DNA of 52,360 nt, from NCBI GenBank assembly GCA_036399815.1, contig DASWMK010000202.1:1-52360 (forward strand), read 5' to 3'. Both the position numbers and the translations under genes were made by a program. The notes beneath the pieces are model-generated. The model saw only the letters and a list, made by a program, of their open reading frames with translations. It did not search any database and had not been told where the DNA came from. Of the stretch, positions 34,872 through 42,388 are shown in pieces. Numbering within the stretch: the stretch's first letter is position 1; every line of letters starts with the position of its first letter. The stretch comes from Acidimicrobiales bacterium. Lineage in GTDB: Bacteria; Actinomycetota; Acidimicrobiia; Acidimicrobiales; DASWMK01.

Positions 34872-35306
34872 CTAGGCGGCCGGCCGCGCCTCCCGCACCT
34901 GGCGCTTCAGCCGGGCGAGGATCGCCCCCATGCCCCGCAGCCGCTGGTGCGAGATGACCTCCCCGAGCCCCATCCGGTCGTAGAAGTCGTCGGGCACGCC
35001 GAGCACCTCGTCCCGGGTCGCCCCGTCGAGGCCCTCGGCCAGGATCCCGGCGAAGCCTCGCGTGGTGGGCGCCTCGGGCGGGCAGTCGAAGTGCAGGTGG
35101 ACCCGGTCCTCGCCGTCGACCTGCGCGCAGAGGAAGAAGGCCGTCTGGCACTCCGGCACCCGCTCCATGGCCTCCTTGTGGGCGGCGAGGTCGGGCGGCA
35201 GGGGCGGGACCTTCCTCGCGTACTCGAGGAGGGCCTGGAGGCGCAGGTCCTTCGGCGCCCCGCCGAAGAGGGTCACGATGCGTTCGAGCTTGGCGGGCGT
35301 CGGCAC
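34872..35306 (-). CDS. sufE: SufE-family sulfur acceptor protein
   Basis: SufE takes persulfide sulfur from the cysteine desulfurase SufS for Fe-S cluster assembly. The 144 residues show the family fold, with the acceptor Cys53 in VPECQTAFFL, the HFDCPPEAPTTRGFAGI segment and a C-terminal long helix (RLRGMGAILARLKRQVR). No sufS is adjacent. The GTG start follows CACAAT (minus strand of 35313-35318) by 6 nt. It is divergent from the thiosulfate sulfurtransferase and precedes the Rieske fusion gene. Confidence 0.92.
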   Translation of the reverse strand: MPTPAKLERIVTLFGGAPKDLRLQALLEYARKVPPLPPDLAAHKEAMERVPECQTAFFLCAQVDGEDRVHLHFDCPPEAPTTRGFAGILAEGLDGATRDEVLGVPDDFYDRMGLGEVISHQRLRGMGAILARLKRQVREARPAA

Positions 35307-35311
35307 CCCGA

Positions 35312-35318
35312 TATTGTG
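35312..35318. promoter_or_regulatory. Overlapping divergent -10 elements for sufE and the sulfurtransferase
   Basis: Plus-strand TATTGT (35312-35317) has a -35-like TTGGCG 16 bp upstream (35290-35295). Minus-strand CACAAT (35313-35318) is 6 nt before the sufE GTG. The two hexamers overlap by five bases. Just downstream, the perfect 4+1+4 palindrome GAGTAACTC is a possible operator. Confidence 0.5.
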
Positions 35319-35361
35319 ACCGAGTAACTCAGGAATTCAACCGCCGAGCCGGAGGGCATCG

Positions 35362-36291
35362 ATGACCACCGCCGAGCCGACCGCACCCGCCGTCGAGGTC
35401 GACCACAACCCGAAGTTCCAGGCCTACGCCCACCCCGAGCGCCTGGTGAGCACCGAGTGGCTGGCCGAGCACCTCCAGGACCCCCACGTCGTGGTCGTCG
35501 AGTCCGACGAGGACGTCCTGCTCTACGACACCGGCCACATCCCCGGCGCCGTGAAGATCGACTGGCACACCGACCTGAACGACCCCGTGACGCGGGACTA
35601 TGTGGACGGCGAGGGCTTCGCCGCGCTCATGCGGGCCAAGGGCATCAGCCGCAGCACGACGGTCGTGTTCTACGGCGACAACTTCAACTGGTGGGCCGCC
35701 TACGCGCTCTGGGTGTTCTCGCTGTTCGACCACCCGGACACCCGCCTGGTCGACGGCGGCCGGGCCAAGTGGATCGCCGAGGGCCGGCCCCTCACCACCG
35801 AGACGCCGACGGTGAAGGCCACCGACTACCCGGTCGTGCCCCGCGACGACACCGGCATCCGCGCCTACCGCATGCACGTCGAGGACCACGTGCGGGCCAA
35901 GGCCCCGCTGGTCGACGTCCGGTCCCCCGAGGAGTACTCGGGCGAGAAGCTGCACATGCCCGACTACCCGCAGGAGGGCGCCCTCCGCGGCGGCCACATC
36001 CCCGGCGCCCGCAGCGTGCCGTGGAAGCGGGCGGCCAACGAGGACGGCACGTTCAAGACGGCCGACGAGCTGGCCGCCATCTACACGGTCGAGCAGGGGC
36101 TGTCCCGGGACGACGACGTGATCGCCTACTGCCGGATCGGCGAGCGCTCCAGCCACACCTGGTTCGTGCTCACCCACCTGCTCGGGTACCCGCGGGTGCG
36201 CAACTACGACGGGTCGTGGACCGAGTGGGGCAACCTCGTGCGGGCCCCGATCGAGCGGCCCGGCCTGCCCGTCCGGCCGCCCATCGAGTAG
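35362..36291 (+). CDS. Thiosulfate sulfurtransferase (tandem rhodanese, CysA2/SseA-like)
   Basis: A 309-residue rhodanese with two domains. The first (residues ~25-150) lacks a catalytic Cys; the second (~165-300) has Cys257 in [15 protein letters not shown], the loop of mycobacterial CysA-type thiosulfate sulfurtransferases. It moves sulfane sulfur from thiosulfate to cyanide or protein acceptors. A GGAGGG ribosome site lies 5 nt before the ATG. Divergent from sufE with a shared promoter region, which suggests co-regulated sulfur trafficking. Confidence 0.94.
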   Translation: MTTAEPTAPAVEVDHNPKFQAYAHPERLVSTEWLAEHLQDPHVVVVESDEDVLLYDTGHIPGAVKIDWHTDLNDPVTRDYVDGEGFAALMRAKGISRSTTVVFYGDNFNWWAAYALWVFSLFDHPDTRLVDGGRAKWIAEGRPLTTETPTVKATDYPVVPRDDTGIRAYRMHVEDHVRAKAPLVDVRSPEEYSGEKLHMPDYPQEGALRGGHIPGARSVPWKRAANEDGTFKTADELAAIYTVEQGLSRDDDVIAYCRIGERSSHTWFVLTHLLGYPRVRNYDGSWTEWGNLVRAPIERPGLPVRPPIE

Positions 36292-36312
36292 CGGGAGGGG
36301 CCGGGCGCCGCG

Positions 36313-36807
36313 CTACCAGTGCGCGGTGCCCGGCCCGCCCTTGAACGGTCCGACGACCCGGCTCGTCACCCAGCCGCCGTAGTACGCGCCCTCGTTGGAC
36401 GCCGCCTGCTCGCCGTCGACGAGGCAGGCGTCGACCCGTTGCGGGTAGAAGGACCACCAGCCCCGGATGGCGGCGAAGGGCGGCGTCGGCGCCGGGTAGC
36501 ACCAGGCCGCGTCGGGCGACCGCCGCTCGCCGACCACGAGGGTGGCGTAGGTCGCCTGGCCCTTCCACTCGCAGAACGTGCGGGCGGTGGACGCCACGAG
36601 CAGGTCGGTGCGGACGTCCTCGGGCGGGAAGTAGTAGGCGGGCGGCTGGCTCGTCTCCAGCACGCGGGCGCCGCGCCGGGTCTCGGCCACGACCGTGTCG
36701 GCCAGCACGACGACGAGGTGGGCGGCGACCGGCTCCAAGCGGGGCGGGCGGGGGTAGTCCCACACCGACTCCTGACCGGGCCCGGGCTCGACCCGCTGCG
36801 GCTCCAT
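36313..36807 (-). CDS. DUF427 domain protein
   Basis: A 164-residue protein of the DUF427 family (small beta-barrel proteins, biochemical role unknown). Recognisable pieces are YFPPEDVRTDLL, FCEWKGQATYATL, and the AWCYPAPTPPFAAIRGWWSFYPQRVDAC block. A C-terminal ~30-residue segment ends GPGTAHW. The ATG follows CATCCT on the minus strand (36814-36819) by 6 nt, a weak leaderless signal. It is divergent from the next hypothetical gene. Confidence 0.88.
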   Translation of the reverse strand: MEPQRVEPGPGQESVWDYPRPPRLEPVAAHLVVVLADTVVAETRRGARVLETSQPPAYYFPPEDVRTDLLVASTARTFCEWKGQATYATLVVGERRSPDAAWCYPAPTPPFAAIRGWWSFYPQRVDACLVDGEQAASNEGAYYGGWVTSRVVGPFKGGPGTAHW

Positions 36808-36833
36808 CCCGCCAGGATGCCAACATCGGGCCG

Positions 36834-37310
36834 ATGGGAGACGAGGAGGAGGCCGCGCTCGCCGCGCACGCGGCCGCCCTCGCCGACGCCGTCGACGCCG
36901 CCCTGCCCGCCTGGGTCGGCCGGTCGGTCCGCCGCCTGCTGGCCGCCGCCGGCCGGGACGGCGACCCCGCCGTGCTGGAGGAGGCGGCCGAGGCCGGCCG
37001 GCGGGCGAGGGACGACGTGGGCGGGGCCGTGCGCCGCCTGCTCGCCACCGACGTCGACGCCCAGCCGACCGGGCCGCTGGCGGTGATCCGCGGCGCCGTG
37101 CGCTACCCGACCGAGGTGCTGCGCCGGGCCGGCGTGCCGCCCGTGGTGCGCGACGAGTTCGCCGAGCGCTCCTTCCCCGACGACGTGTACGACCTGTCCC
37201 CGGCCACGTGGGCCGACCTCGACCCCGCGCTCCACGACCTCGGGATGACGTGGGGCGCGGCGAAGGCGTGGGTCGTCCTGGCCCGGCGGCGGGCGGAGGG
37301 CAAGCGGTGA
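36834..37310 (+). CDS. Conserved hypothetical protein
   Basis: A 158-residue soluble protein of unknown function, acidic and Ala-rich at the N-terminus and with a more distinctive C-terminal half (VLRRAGVPPVVRDEFAERSFPDDVYDLSPATWADLDP). No signal peptide or membrane helix. The ATG follows CAACAT (36821-36826) by 7 nt. Overlaps the next gene by 4 bp (GTGA), so the two are probably cotranslated. Confidence 0.75.
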   Translation: MGDEEEAALAAHAAALADAVDAALPAWVGRSVRRLLAAAGRDGDPAVLEEAAEAGRRARDDVGGAVRRLLATDVDAQPTGPLAVIRGAVRYPTEVLRRAGVPPVVRDEFAERSFPDDVYDLSPATWADLDPALHDLGMTWGAAKAWVVLARRRAEGKR

Positions 37311-37648
37311 CGGTCGTCGCCTACGTCCCCGACCTGATGGACCGGTCGAAGGTGCGGGCCGCCGCGCCCGGCGCCCGCTGGGCCCGCGACGGCGGCGCGC
37401 TGGCCGACGGCACGGGGCCGGGCGACGTCGTGGTGGCCGACCTGAGCCGGCCCGGCGCCGTCGAGGGCCTGGCCGCCGCGGCCGCCGCCGGGGCGAGGAC
37501 GATCGGGTTCGGCTCCCACGTCGACCGGGCCACGCTCGACGCCGCCAGGGCCGCCGGCGTCGGCGAGGTCATGGCGAGGAGCGAGTTCTTCCGCCGCCTC
37601 CCTGGGCTCCTCGGCGGGGAGCCGGGAGCAGGTCCAGCAGGCCCGTGA
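37307..37648 (+). CDS. Hypothetical protein, response-regulator-like alternating fold
   Basis: A 113-residue protein with an alternating beta/alpha pattern (VVAYVPDLMDRSKV, VVVADLSRPG, TIGFGSHVD, a helix, then EVMARSEFF). The pattern recalls a receiver-like fold: Asp in VVADLS and the beta-4 segment TIGFGSHVD sit where such domains have their acidic and Ser/Thr sites. This is only a fold impression. The GTG overlaps the stop of the upstream gene. Its last 80 nt overlap the 3' end of the convergent HAD gene. Confidence 0.65.
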   Translation: MTVVAYVPDLMDRSKVRAAAPGARWARDGGALADGTGPGDVVVADLSRPGAVEGLAAAAAAGARTIGFGSHVDRATLDAARAAGVGEVMARSEFFRRLPGLLGGEPGAGPAGP

Positions 37649-38342
37649 GGTCGTCGATCCTCGGGACGTCGCCGGCCGGGGGCGGCTCCATGACCCAGGA
37701 CGGCGCCCGCTCGTGGCGCCACACGTGCACGGCCCGCATGCCGTGGGCGAGCGGCCCCTGGACGTCGGAGGCCCAGTTGTCGCCCACGAACACCGTCTCG
37801 GCCGCGGTCGCCCCGAGCGCCTCCAGGGCGGCCCGGTAGATGCGGGGGTGGGGCTTGCGGCACCCCACCCAGGCCGACGACACCCGGGCGTCGACCAGGT
37901 GGGCGATGCCGGCGTCCTCGAGGTGGCGGTCGAGGTCCCAGTCCCAGTTCGAGCAGATGCCGAGGCGCAGCCCCCTCGCCCGCAGCTCGGCCAGCACGCC
38001 CGGCACCTCGTCGTAGACCCGCATGCGGAACCGGCGCCGGCGCTCGTCGACGTCGGCGAGCAGGGCGACCAGGTCGGCCTCGGCCACGTCCGACGCCACG
38101 AGCACCTCCCGCCAGCGCTCCCGCTCCCAGCGGTTGTAGGCGGCCTCGTCGGCCGAGTGCTCGCCGTGCTCCCGCCCGTCCCACGCCTCGATGGCCCAGC
38201 GCCGGTCGGCGTCGCGGTCGAGCTCGTAGCCCCGCTCGGCGACGACCTGGTGGAACCAGTGCTCCACCCAGTCGGACTCGCCGAGCGTGCCGTAGAAGTC
38301 GAGCAGGACCGCCCGGACGGGCGGGGGGTCAGCGGTCGCCAC
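37569..38342 (-). CDS. HAD-superfamily hydrolase (dehalogenase-like subfamily)
   Basis: A 257-residue HAD hydrolase. Motif I is DFYGTL (nucleophile Asp15, with Tyr17 where phosphatases usually have Asp), a form shared with haloacid-dehalogenase-like members; motif II lies at ICSNWDWD, motif III Lys in CRKPHPRIY, and motif IV in FVGDNWASDV. A helical cap lies between residues ~20 and 100. The substrate is unknown. The GTG at 38342 overlaps the end of the upstream small Cys-rich gene by 14 nt. Its 3' end overlaps the convergent gene by 80 nt. Confidence 0.85.
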   Translation of the reverse strand: MATADPPPVRAVLLDFYGTLGESDWVEHWFHQVVAERGYELDRDADRRWAIEAWDGREHGEHSADEAAYNRWERERWREVLVASDVAEADLVALLADVDERRRRFRMRVYDEVPGVLAELRARGLRLGICSNWDWDLDRHLEDAGIAHLVDARVSSAWVGCRKPHPRIYRAALEALGATAAETVFVGDNWASDVQGPLAHGMRAVHVWRHERAPSWVMEPPPAGDVPRIDDLTGLLDLLPAPRRGAQGGGGRTRSSP

Positions 38343-38505
38343 GCTCCCAGCCGGCGTCGGACAGGTGGCGGGGCTCGAAGAAGAGGCAGTCCGCGGGGCA
38401 GGCGAACGGCGCCTCCTCGTTGACGCCCAGCCGGCACCGCTGCACCAGGTCGCCGGCCGGCATCGTCCGGCTGGCGTAGTGGCGGCAGTCCTCGCGCACG
38501 GCCAT
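38329..38505 (-). CDS. Small cysteine-rich protein (58 aa)
   Basis: A 58-residue ORF with four cysteines and two histidines (EDCRHYASR, VQRCRLG, FACPADCLFFEPRH), a pattern that could bind zinc or an Fe-S cluster. The ATG at 38505 follows GAACAT (minus strand) by 7 nt; an ATG at 38514 is in frame. It overlaps the HAD gene start by 14 nt, so the two are likely coupled. It is divergent from the flavoprotein gene. No family name is known to me. Confidence 0.65.
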   Translation of the reverse strand: MAVREDCRHYASRTMPAGDLVQRCRLGVNEEAPFACPADCLFFEPRHLSDAGWERGDR

Positions 38506-38547
38506 CGCCCCCATGTTCCCACAGGCCCCCCGGTAGCCTCCCGGCCC

Positions 38548-39900
38548 ATGGGCGAGCGGCTCGTGGTCATCGGGGGCGACGCGGCCGGGATGTCGGCGGC
38601 GTCCCAGGCCCGCCGCCTGCGCCCCGACCTCCAGATCGTCGCCCTGGAGAAGGGCGGCCGCACCAGCTACTCGGCCTGCGGGATCCCGTACCTGGTGAGC
38701 GGCGCCGTCGACGACGTCGAGTCGCTCGTCGCCCGCACGCCCCAGGAGTTCCGCGACCGGTTCCGCATCGACGTCCGCCTCCGCCACGAGGCCGTCGGCA
38801 TCGACCTCGACGCGAGGACCGTCGAGGTGCGCGACCTCGCCCGCGACCGCACGATCACGATCGGCTTCGACCAGCTCATGGTGGGCACCGGCGCCCGGCC
38901 CATCCGGCCCGCCCTGCCCGGCATCGACCTCCCGACCATCCACGGCGTGCAGACCCTGGAGGACGGCGAGCGGCTGCTCGAGGCGGCCAGGCGGTCCCGG
39001 TGCGAGCGGGTCGTCGTGGTCGGCGCCGGCTACATCGGGCTCGAGATGGCCGAGGCGTTCGTCGAGCGGGGCGCCGAGGTCACGGTCGTCGAGGGCGAGC
39101 GCCAGGTGATGCGCACCCTCGACGAGGACATGGCCGACCTGGTCGCCGCGGCCGTCCGCAAGCACGGCATCGACCTCCACCTCGGCACCCCGGTGATCGC
39201 CTTCGAGCCGGGCGCCGTGCTGACCGCGGACGGCCGCTTCGACGCCGACCTCGTCGTCCTCGGCCTCGGCGTGCGGCCCAACTCCGAGCTCGCCGCCGAC
39301 GCCGGGCTGGCCACCGGCGTGCGGGGCGCCATCGTCGTCAACCGCCGCCAGCAGGCGTCGGCCGACGGGGTGTGGGCCGCCGGCGACTGCGCCGAGTCGT
39401 TCCACCTCGTCTCCCAGCGCAACCTCCACATCGCCCTCGGGACGGTGGCCAACAAGCAGGGGCGGGTGGCGGGGGTCAACATCGGCGGCGGCTACGCCAC
39501 GTTCCCCGGGGTGGTCGGCACCGCCGTCACCAAGGTGTGCAGCACCGAGGTCGCCCGCACGGGGCTCACCGAGCGTGAGGCGGCCGTCGACGGGTTCCGG
39601 TTCGTCACGTCCCGGATCGAGAGCACCACGCGGGCCGGCTACTTCCCCGGCGCGGCGCCGATCACCGTCAAGCTGGTGGCCGAGCGGGAGACGGGCCGGC
39701 TCCTCGGCGGCCAGATCGTCGGCGAGGAGGGGGCGGCCAAGCGCATCGACGTGCTCGCGACCGCCCTGTCGGGCCGCATGACCGTGCACGACCTGGTCGA
39801 CCTCGACCTGTCCTACGCGCCGCCGTTCGCCCCGGTGTGGGACCCGGTGCTGGTCGCCGCCCGCTCGGCCGCCGCCGCCGTGGACGCCGACCGCCGGTAG
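38548..39900 (+). CDS. CoA-disulfide-reductase-like FAD/NAD(P) oxidoreductase
   Basis: A 450-residue pyridine nucleotide-disulfide oxidoreductase of the single-cysteine type. FAD site: VVIGGDAAGMSAA at the N-terminus; redox Cys44 in TSYSACGIPYL, the SxxC signature of CoA-disulfide reductase, NADH oxidase and NADH peroxidase; NAD site VVVGAGYIGLEMAEAF; second FAD motif WAAGDCAE. The C-terminal dimerisation domain is complete and has no rhodanese extension. The ATG follows TAGCCT (38534-38539) by 8 nt. Confidence 0.9.
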   Translation: MGERLVVIGGDAAGMSAASQARRLRPDLQIVALEKGGRTSYSACGIPYLVSGAVDDVESLVARTPQEFRDRFRIDVRLRHEAVGIDLDARTVEVRDLARDRTITIGFDQLMVGTGARPIRPALPGIDLPTIHGVQTLEDGERLLEAARRSRCERVVVVGAGYIGLEMAEAFVERGAEVTVVEGERQVMRTLDEDMADLVAAAVRKHGIDLHLGTPVIAFEPGAVLTADGRFDADLVVLGLGVRPNSELAADAGLATGVRGAIVVNRRQQASADGVWAAGDCAESFHLVSQRNLHIALGTVANKQGRVAGVNIGGGYATFPGVVGTAVTKVCSTEVARTGLTEREAAVDGFRFVTSRIESTTRAGYFPGAAPITVKLVAERETGRLLGGQIVGEEGAAKRIDVLATALSGRMTVHDLVDLDLSYAPPFAPVWDPVLVAARSAAAAVDADRR

Positions 39901-39910
39901 CCTCCGCCGC

Positions 39911-40594
39911 GTGCCAGGAGAGCGACCGGGCCCGACCACCGGCGACCTGCTGCGGTGGAGCGAGGCGCTGGCCGGCATCGCGAGGACGGGCCTGGGGTTC
40001 ACCGAGAGCCTCTACGAGCGGGAGCGCTTCGAGGAGGTGCTGGCCGTCGCGGCCGACATCCGGGTCGCGGCCGGCTCCCCGTTCGACGCCGGCCACCTGG
40101 TGGCCGAGTGGATGAAGGGCGTGGGCCGGGGGGTGGCCGGCTACGTGACCCCCAAGGTGGCGGTGGGCGCCGTCGTCGGCAACGACCAGGGCGAGATCCT
40201 GCTCGTGCAGCGGGCCGACTCCGGCGTGTGGCTGTACCCGACGGGGTGGGCGGACGTCGGCTACTCGCCGTCCGAGGTGGCGGTGAAGGAGGTGCGGGAG
40301 GAGACCGGGATCGACTGCGAGCCGGTCCGCCTGATCGCCGTGCTCGACGGCCTCCGCCTCGGGTTCACCAGCATCCCGCTGTACTCGCTCGTGTTCCACT
40401 GCCGGGCCCTCGGCGGCGAGCTGGCCGCCCACCCGCTCGAGACGGCCGACGTCGGCTGGTTCGCCGAGGACCGGCTCCCGTCGCCGCTCGCCGGGGCGGA
40501 GCGGTGGGGCCCCCACGCGTTCGCCGCCATCCGGGGCCAGCCCCTCGACGTGCTGTTCGACAGCCCCCGCTCGCCGGCCTGGCGGCGGGACTAG
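39911..40594 (+). CDS. NUDIX hydrolase with N-terminal NUDIX-associated domain
   Basis: A 227-residue hydrolase of nucleoside-diphosphate-linked substrates. The NUDIX region runs from ~82 (VAVGAVVGNDQGEILLVQR). The box G112...KEVREETG133 keeps the core Glu residues but has Tyr118 and Lys126 where the consensus has Glu and Arg, a form seen in the subfamily with an extra N-terminal helical domain (residues ~10-75 here). The GTG follows TAGCCT by 7 nt; that hexamer begins inside the stop codon of the upstream flavoprotein gene. Substrate unknown. Confidence 0.87.
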   Translation: MPGERPGPTTGDLLRWSEALAGIARTGLGFTESLYERERFEEVLAVAADIRVAAGSPFDAGHLVAEWMKGVGRGVAGYVTPKVAVGAVVGNDQGEILLVQRADSGVWLYPTGWADVGYSPSEVAVKEVREETGIDCEPVRLIAVLDGLRLGFTSIPLYSLVFHCRALGGELAAHPLETADVGWFAEDRLPSPLAGAERWGPHAFAAIRGQPLDVLFDSPRSPAWRRD

Positions 40595-41070
40595 CCGTCG
40601 CCCCCGGACAGCTGGGCGAGGAGGGCGTCGACGATCGACAGCCGGCCGCCGGCCGCCTCCCAGGCGTCGCCGATGGCCTGGTGGTCGACGAGGCCGGTGG
40701 CGTCGGGCGGGGTGCCGACGGCCTCGGCGAGCGCCGCCGCCAGTGGGGCCGGCTCCACCTCGTCGTCGTAGGCGGGGAACGCCTCGAGCCCGTCCCACAG
40801 CCGGTCGAGCGGGGCCGGCGGCTCGCCGCCGGTGGCCAGAGCGAGCGCCGTCGCCGGGAACACCTCCTCGGTCGTCGTCCCCGGCGGCCGGCGGTACCCG
40901 GCGACCGGGTGGAGCCGCCACTCGATCGTGATGCCGCCGGGGCCGTCGTCGCGCAGCCACGTCTGCGCGCCGTTCACGTAGGCGTCGACCGGCTCGCCGA
41001 ACCGGTCGTCCAGGGCCACGACCAGGGCCGGCGTGGCCCGCCAGACGCAGGTCGGCACGAGGTCGGGCAC
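40591..41070 (-). CDS. Conserved hypothetical protein
   Basis: A 159-residue soluble protein without recognised domain. A Trp-containing beta-like N-terminus (DAYVNGAQTWLRDDGPGGITIEWRLHPVAGY) precedes a helical C-terminus. The GTG at 41070 follows TACGGT (minus strand of 41079-41084) by 8 nt, which sets the start and supports a real gene. Its stop overlaps the NUDIX stop by 4 bp. It could belong to a restricted actinobacterial family. Confidence 0.7.
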   Translation of the reverse strand: MPDLVPTCVWRATPALVVALDDRFGEPVDAYVNGAQTWLRDDGPGGITIEWRLHPVAGYRRPPGTTTEEVFPATALALATGGEPPAPLDRLWDGLEAFPAYDDEVEPAPLAAALAEAVGTPPDATGLVDHQAIGDAWEAAGGRLSIVDALLAQLSGGDG

Positions 41071-41140
41071 GGGCCGTGACCGTACCTGCCGCCGACCGTG
41101 GGAAGATGCCGGCCTCAGCCGTCGAGCCGGGAGGTGGGGG

Positions 41141-42388
41141 ATGGGTCGTCGAGCGGCAGTGGTGGCGGCGGTCGCGCTCGTGGCGTCGATGCTGGTCGTG
41201 GCCGGCGCGCCGGCCCCTGTCTCGGGCGCGGCGACGGCGTTCCCGCCCGGGTTCGCCGACCGGCTCGTGAGCGCCGTGCCCGAGCCGACGGCCCTCGCCT
41301 TCACGCCCGACGGGCGCCTCCTCGTCACCACCCAGCCCGGCCGCATCCGCGTCATCAGGAACGGCACGCTCGTGTCCCAGCCGGCGCTCGACATCACGGC
41401 GAAGACCTGCGACCAGTCGGAGCGGGGCCTGCTCGGCATCGCCGTGGACCCGGCGTTCGCGTCCAACCACTGGATCTACGTCTTCTACACGTACGGCGCC
41501 GGCGACGCGTGCCCGTTCAACGACCCCCGCCACCCCGTCAACCGGGTCTCCCGGTTCACGCTCGGCAACGACGACGTCGTCGACCCGGCGAGCGAGCGGG
41601 TGCTCATCGACGGCATGCCGTCGTACGGCGGCAACCACAACGCCGGCGACGTCAAGGTCGGTCGGGACGGGAACCTGTACGTGACGATCGGCGACGGCGG
41701 GTGCGACTACGCCGGCGACAGCGGCTGCCAGGACGCCAACAACGCCGCCCGCGACCGCCACACGCTGGTCGGCAAGGTGCTGCGCATCACCCGCAGGGGC
41801 GGCATCCCGGCGAGCAACCCGTTCACCGGCCCCGGCACGGCCCGCTGCAACGTGACCGGGCGGACCACCCCCGGCACCGTGTGCCAGGAGATCTTCGCCA
41901 CCGGCCTGCGCAACCCGTTCCGCATGGGCTTCGACACCGACAGCCGCTCCACCCGGTTCTTCGTCAACGACGTGGGCGGCAGCGCGTGGGAGGAGATCGA
42001 CGAGGCCCAGCCCGGCGCCGACTACGGGTGGAACATCCGCGAGGGCCACTGCGTCACCGGGTCGTTCACCAACTGCGGCCCGCCCCCGGCCGGCCTCACC
42101 AACCCGGTGTGGGACTACTCGCACGCGACCGGCTGCCACTCGATCACCGGCGGGGCGTTCGTGCCGGCCGGCGCCTGGCCGTCCCAGTACGACGGCGACT
42201 ACCTGTTCGCCGACTTCGGCTGCAACCGCCTGTTCGCCCTCGACCTGTCCGGCGGCGGGGCCACCGAGCTCGGGGTCCTGGCCGACGGCCCGACCACCCT
42301 GCTGTTCGGCCCGGGCACCGGCCGGTCGATGTACTACACGACCTACGCCAACGGCGGCGAGGTGCGGCGGCTGGTGTACACGGGGTAG
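41141..42388 (+). CDS. Secreted PQQ-dependent sugar dehydrogenase-like protein (GSDH/HHIP family)
   Basis: A 415-residue secreted six-bladed beta-propeller of the glucose/sorbosone dehydrogenase family. A Sec signal covers residues 1-~30 (cleavage after PVSGA). Family blocks: EPTALAFTPDGRLLVTT, ERGLLGIAVDPAF, NHNAGDVKVGRDGNLYVTIGDGG, GLRNPFRMGFD, and GGAFVPAG...YLFADFG. Cysteine pairs suggest disulfides. Its oxidisable substrate and PQQ dependence are inferred from family. A GGGAGGTGGGGG stretch precedes the ATG. The next gene starts in the stop codon. Confidence 0.9.
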   Translation: MGRRAAVVAAVALVASMLVVAGAPAPVSGAATAFPPGFADRLVSAVPEPTALAFTPDGRLLVTTQPGRIRVIRNGTLVSQPALDITAKTCDQSERGLLGIAVDPAFASNHWIYVFYTYGAGDACPFNDPRHPVNRVSRFTLGNDDVVDPASERVLIDGMPSYGGNHNAGDVKVGRDGNLYVTIGDGGCDYAGDSGCQDANNAARDRHTLVGKVLRITRRGGIPASNPFTGPGTARCNVTGRTTPGTVCQEIFATGLRNPFRMGFDTDSRSTRFFVNDVGGSAWEEIDEAQPGADYGWNIREGHCVTGSFTNCGPPPAGLTNPVWDYSHATGCHSITGGAFVPAGAWPSQYDGDYLFADFGCNRLFALDLSGGGATELGVLADGPTTLLFGPGTGRSMYYTTYANGGEVRRLVYTG

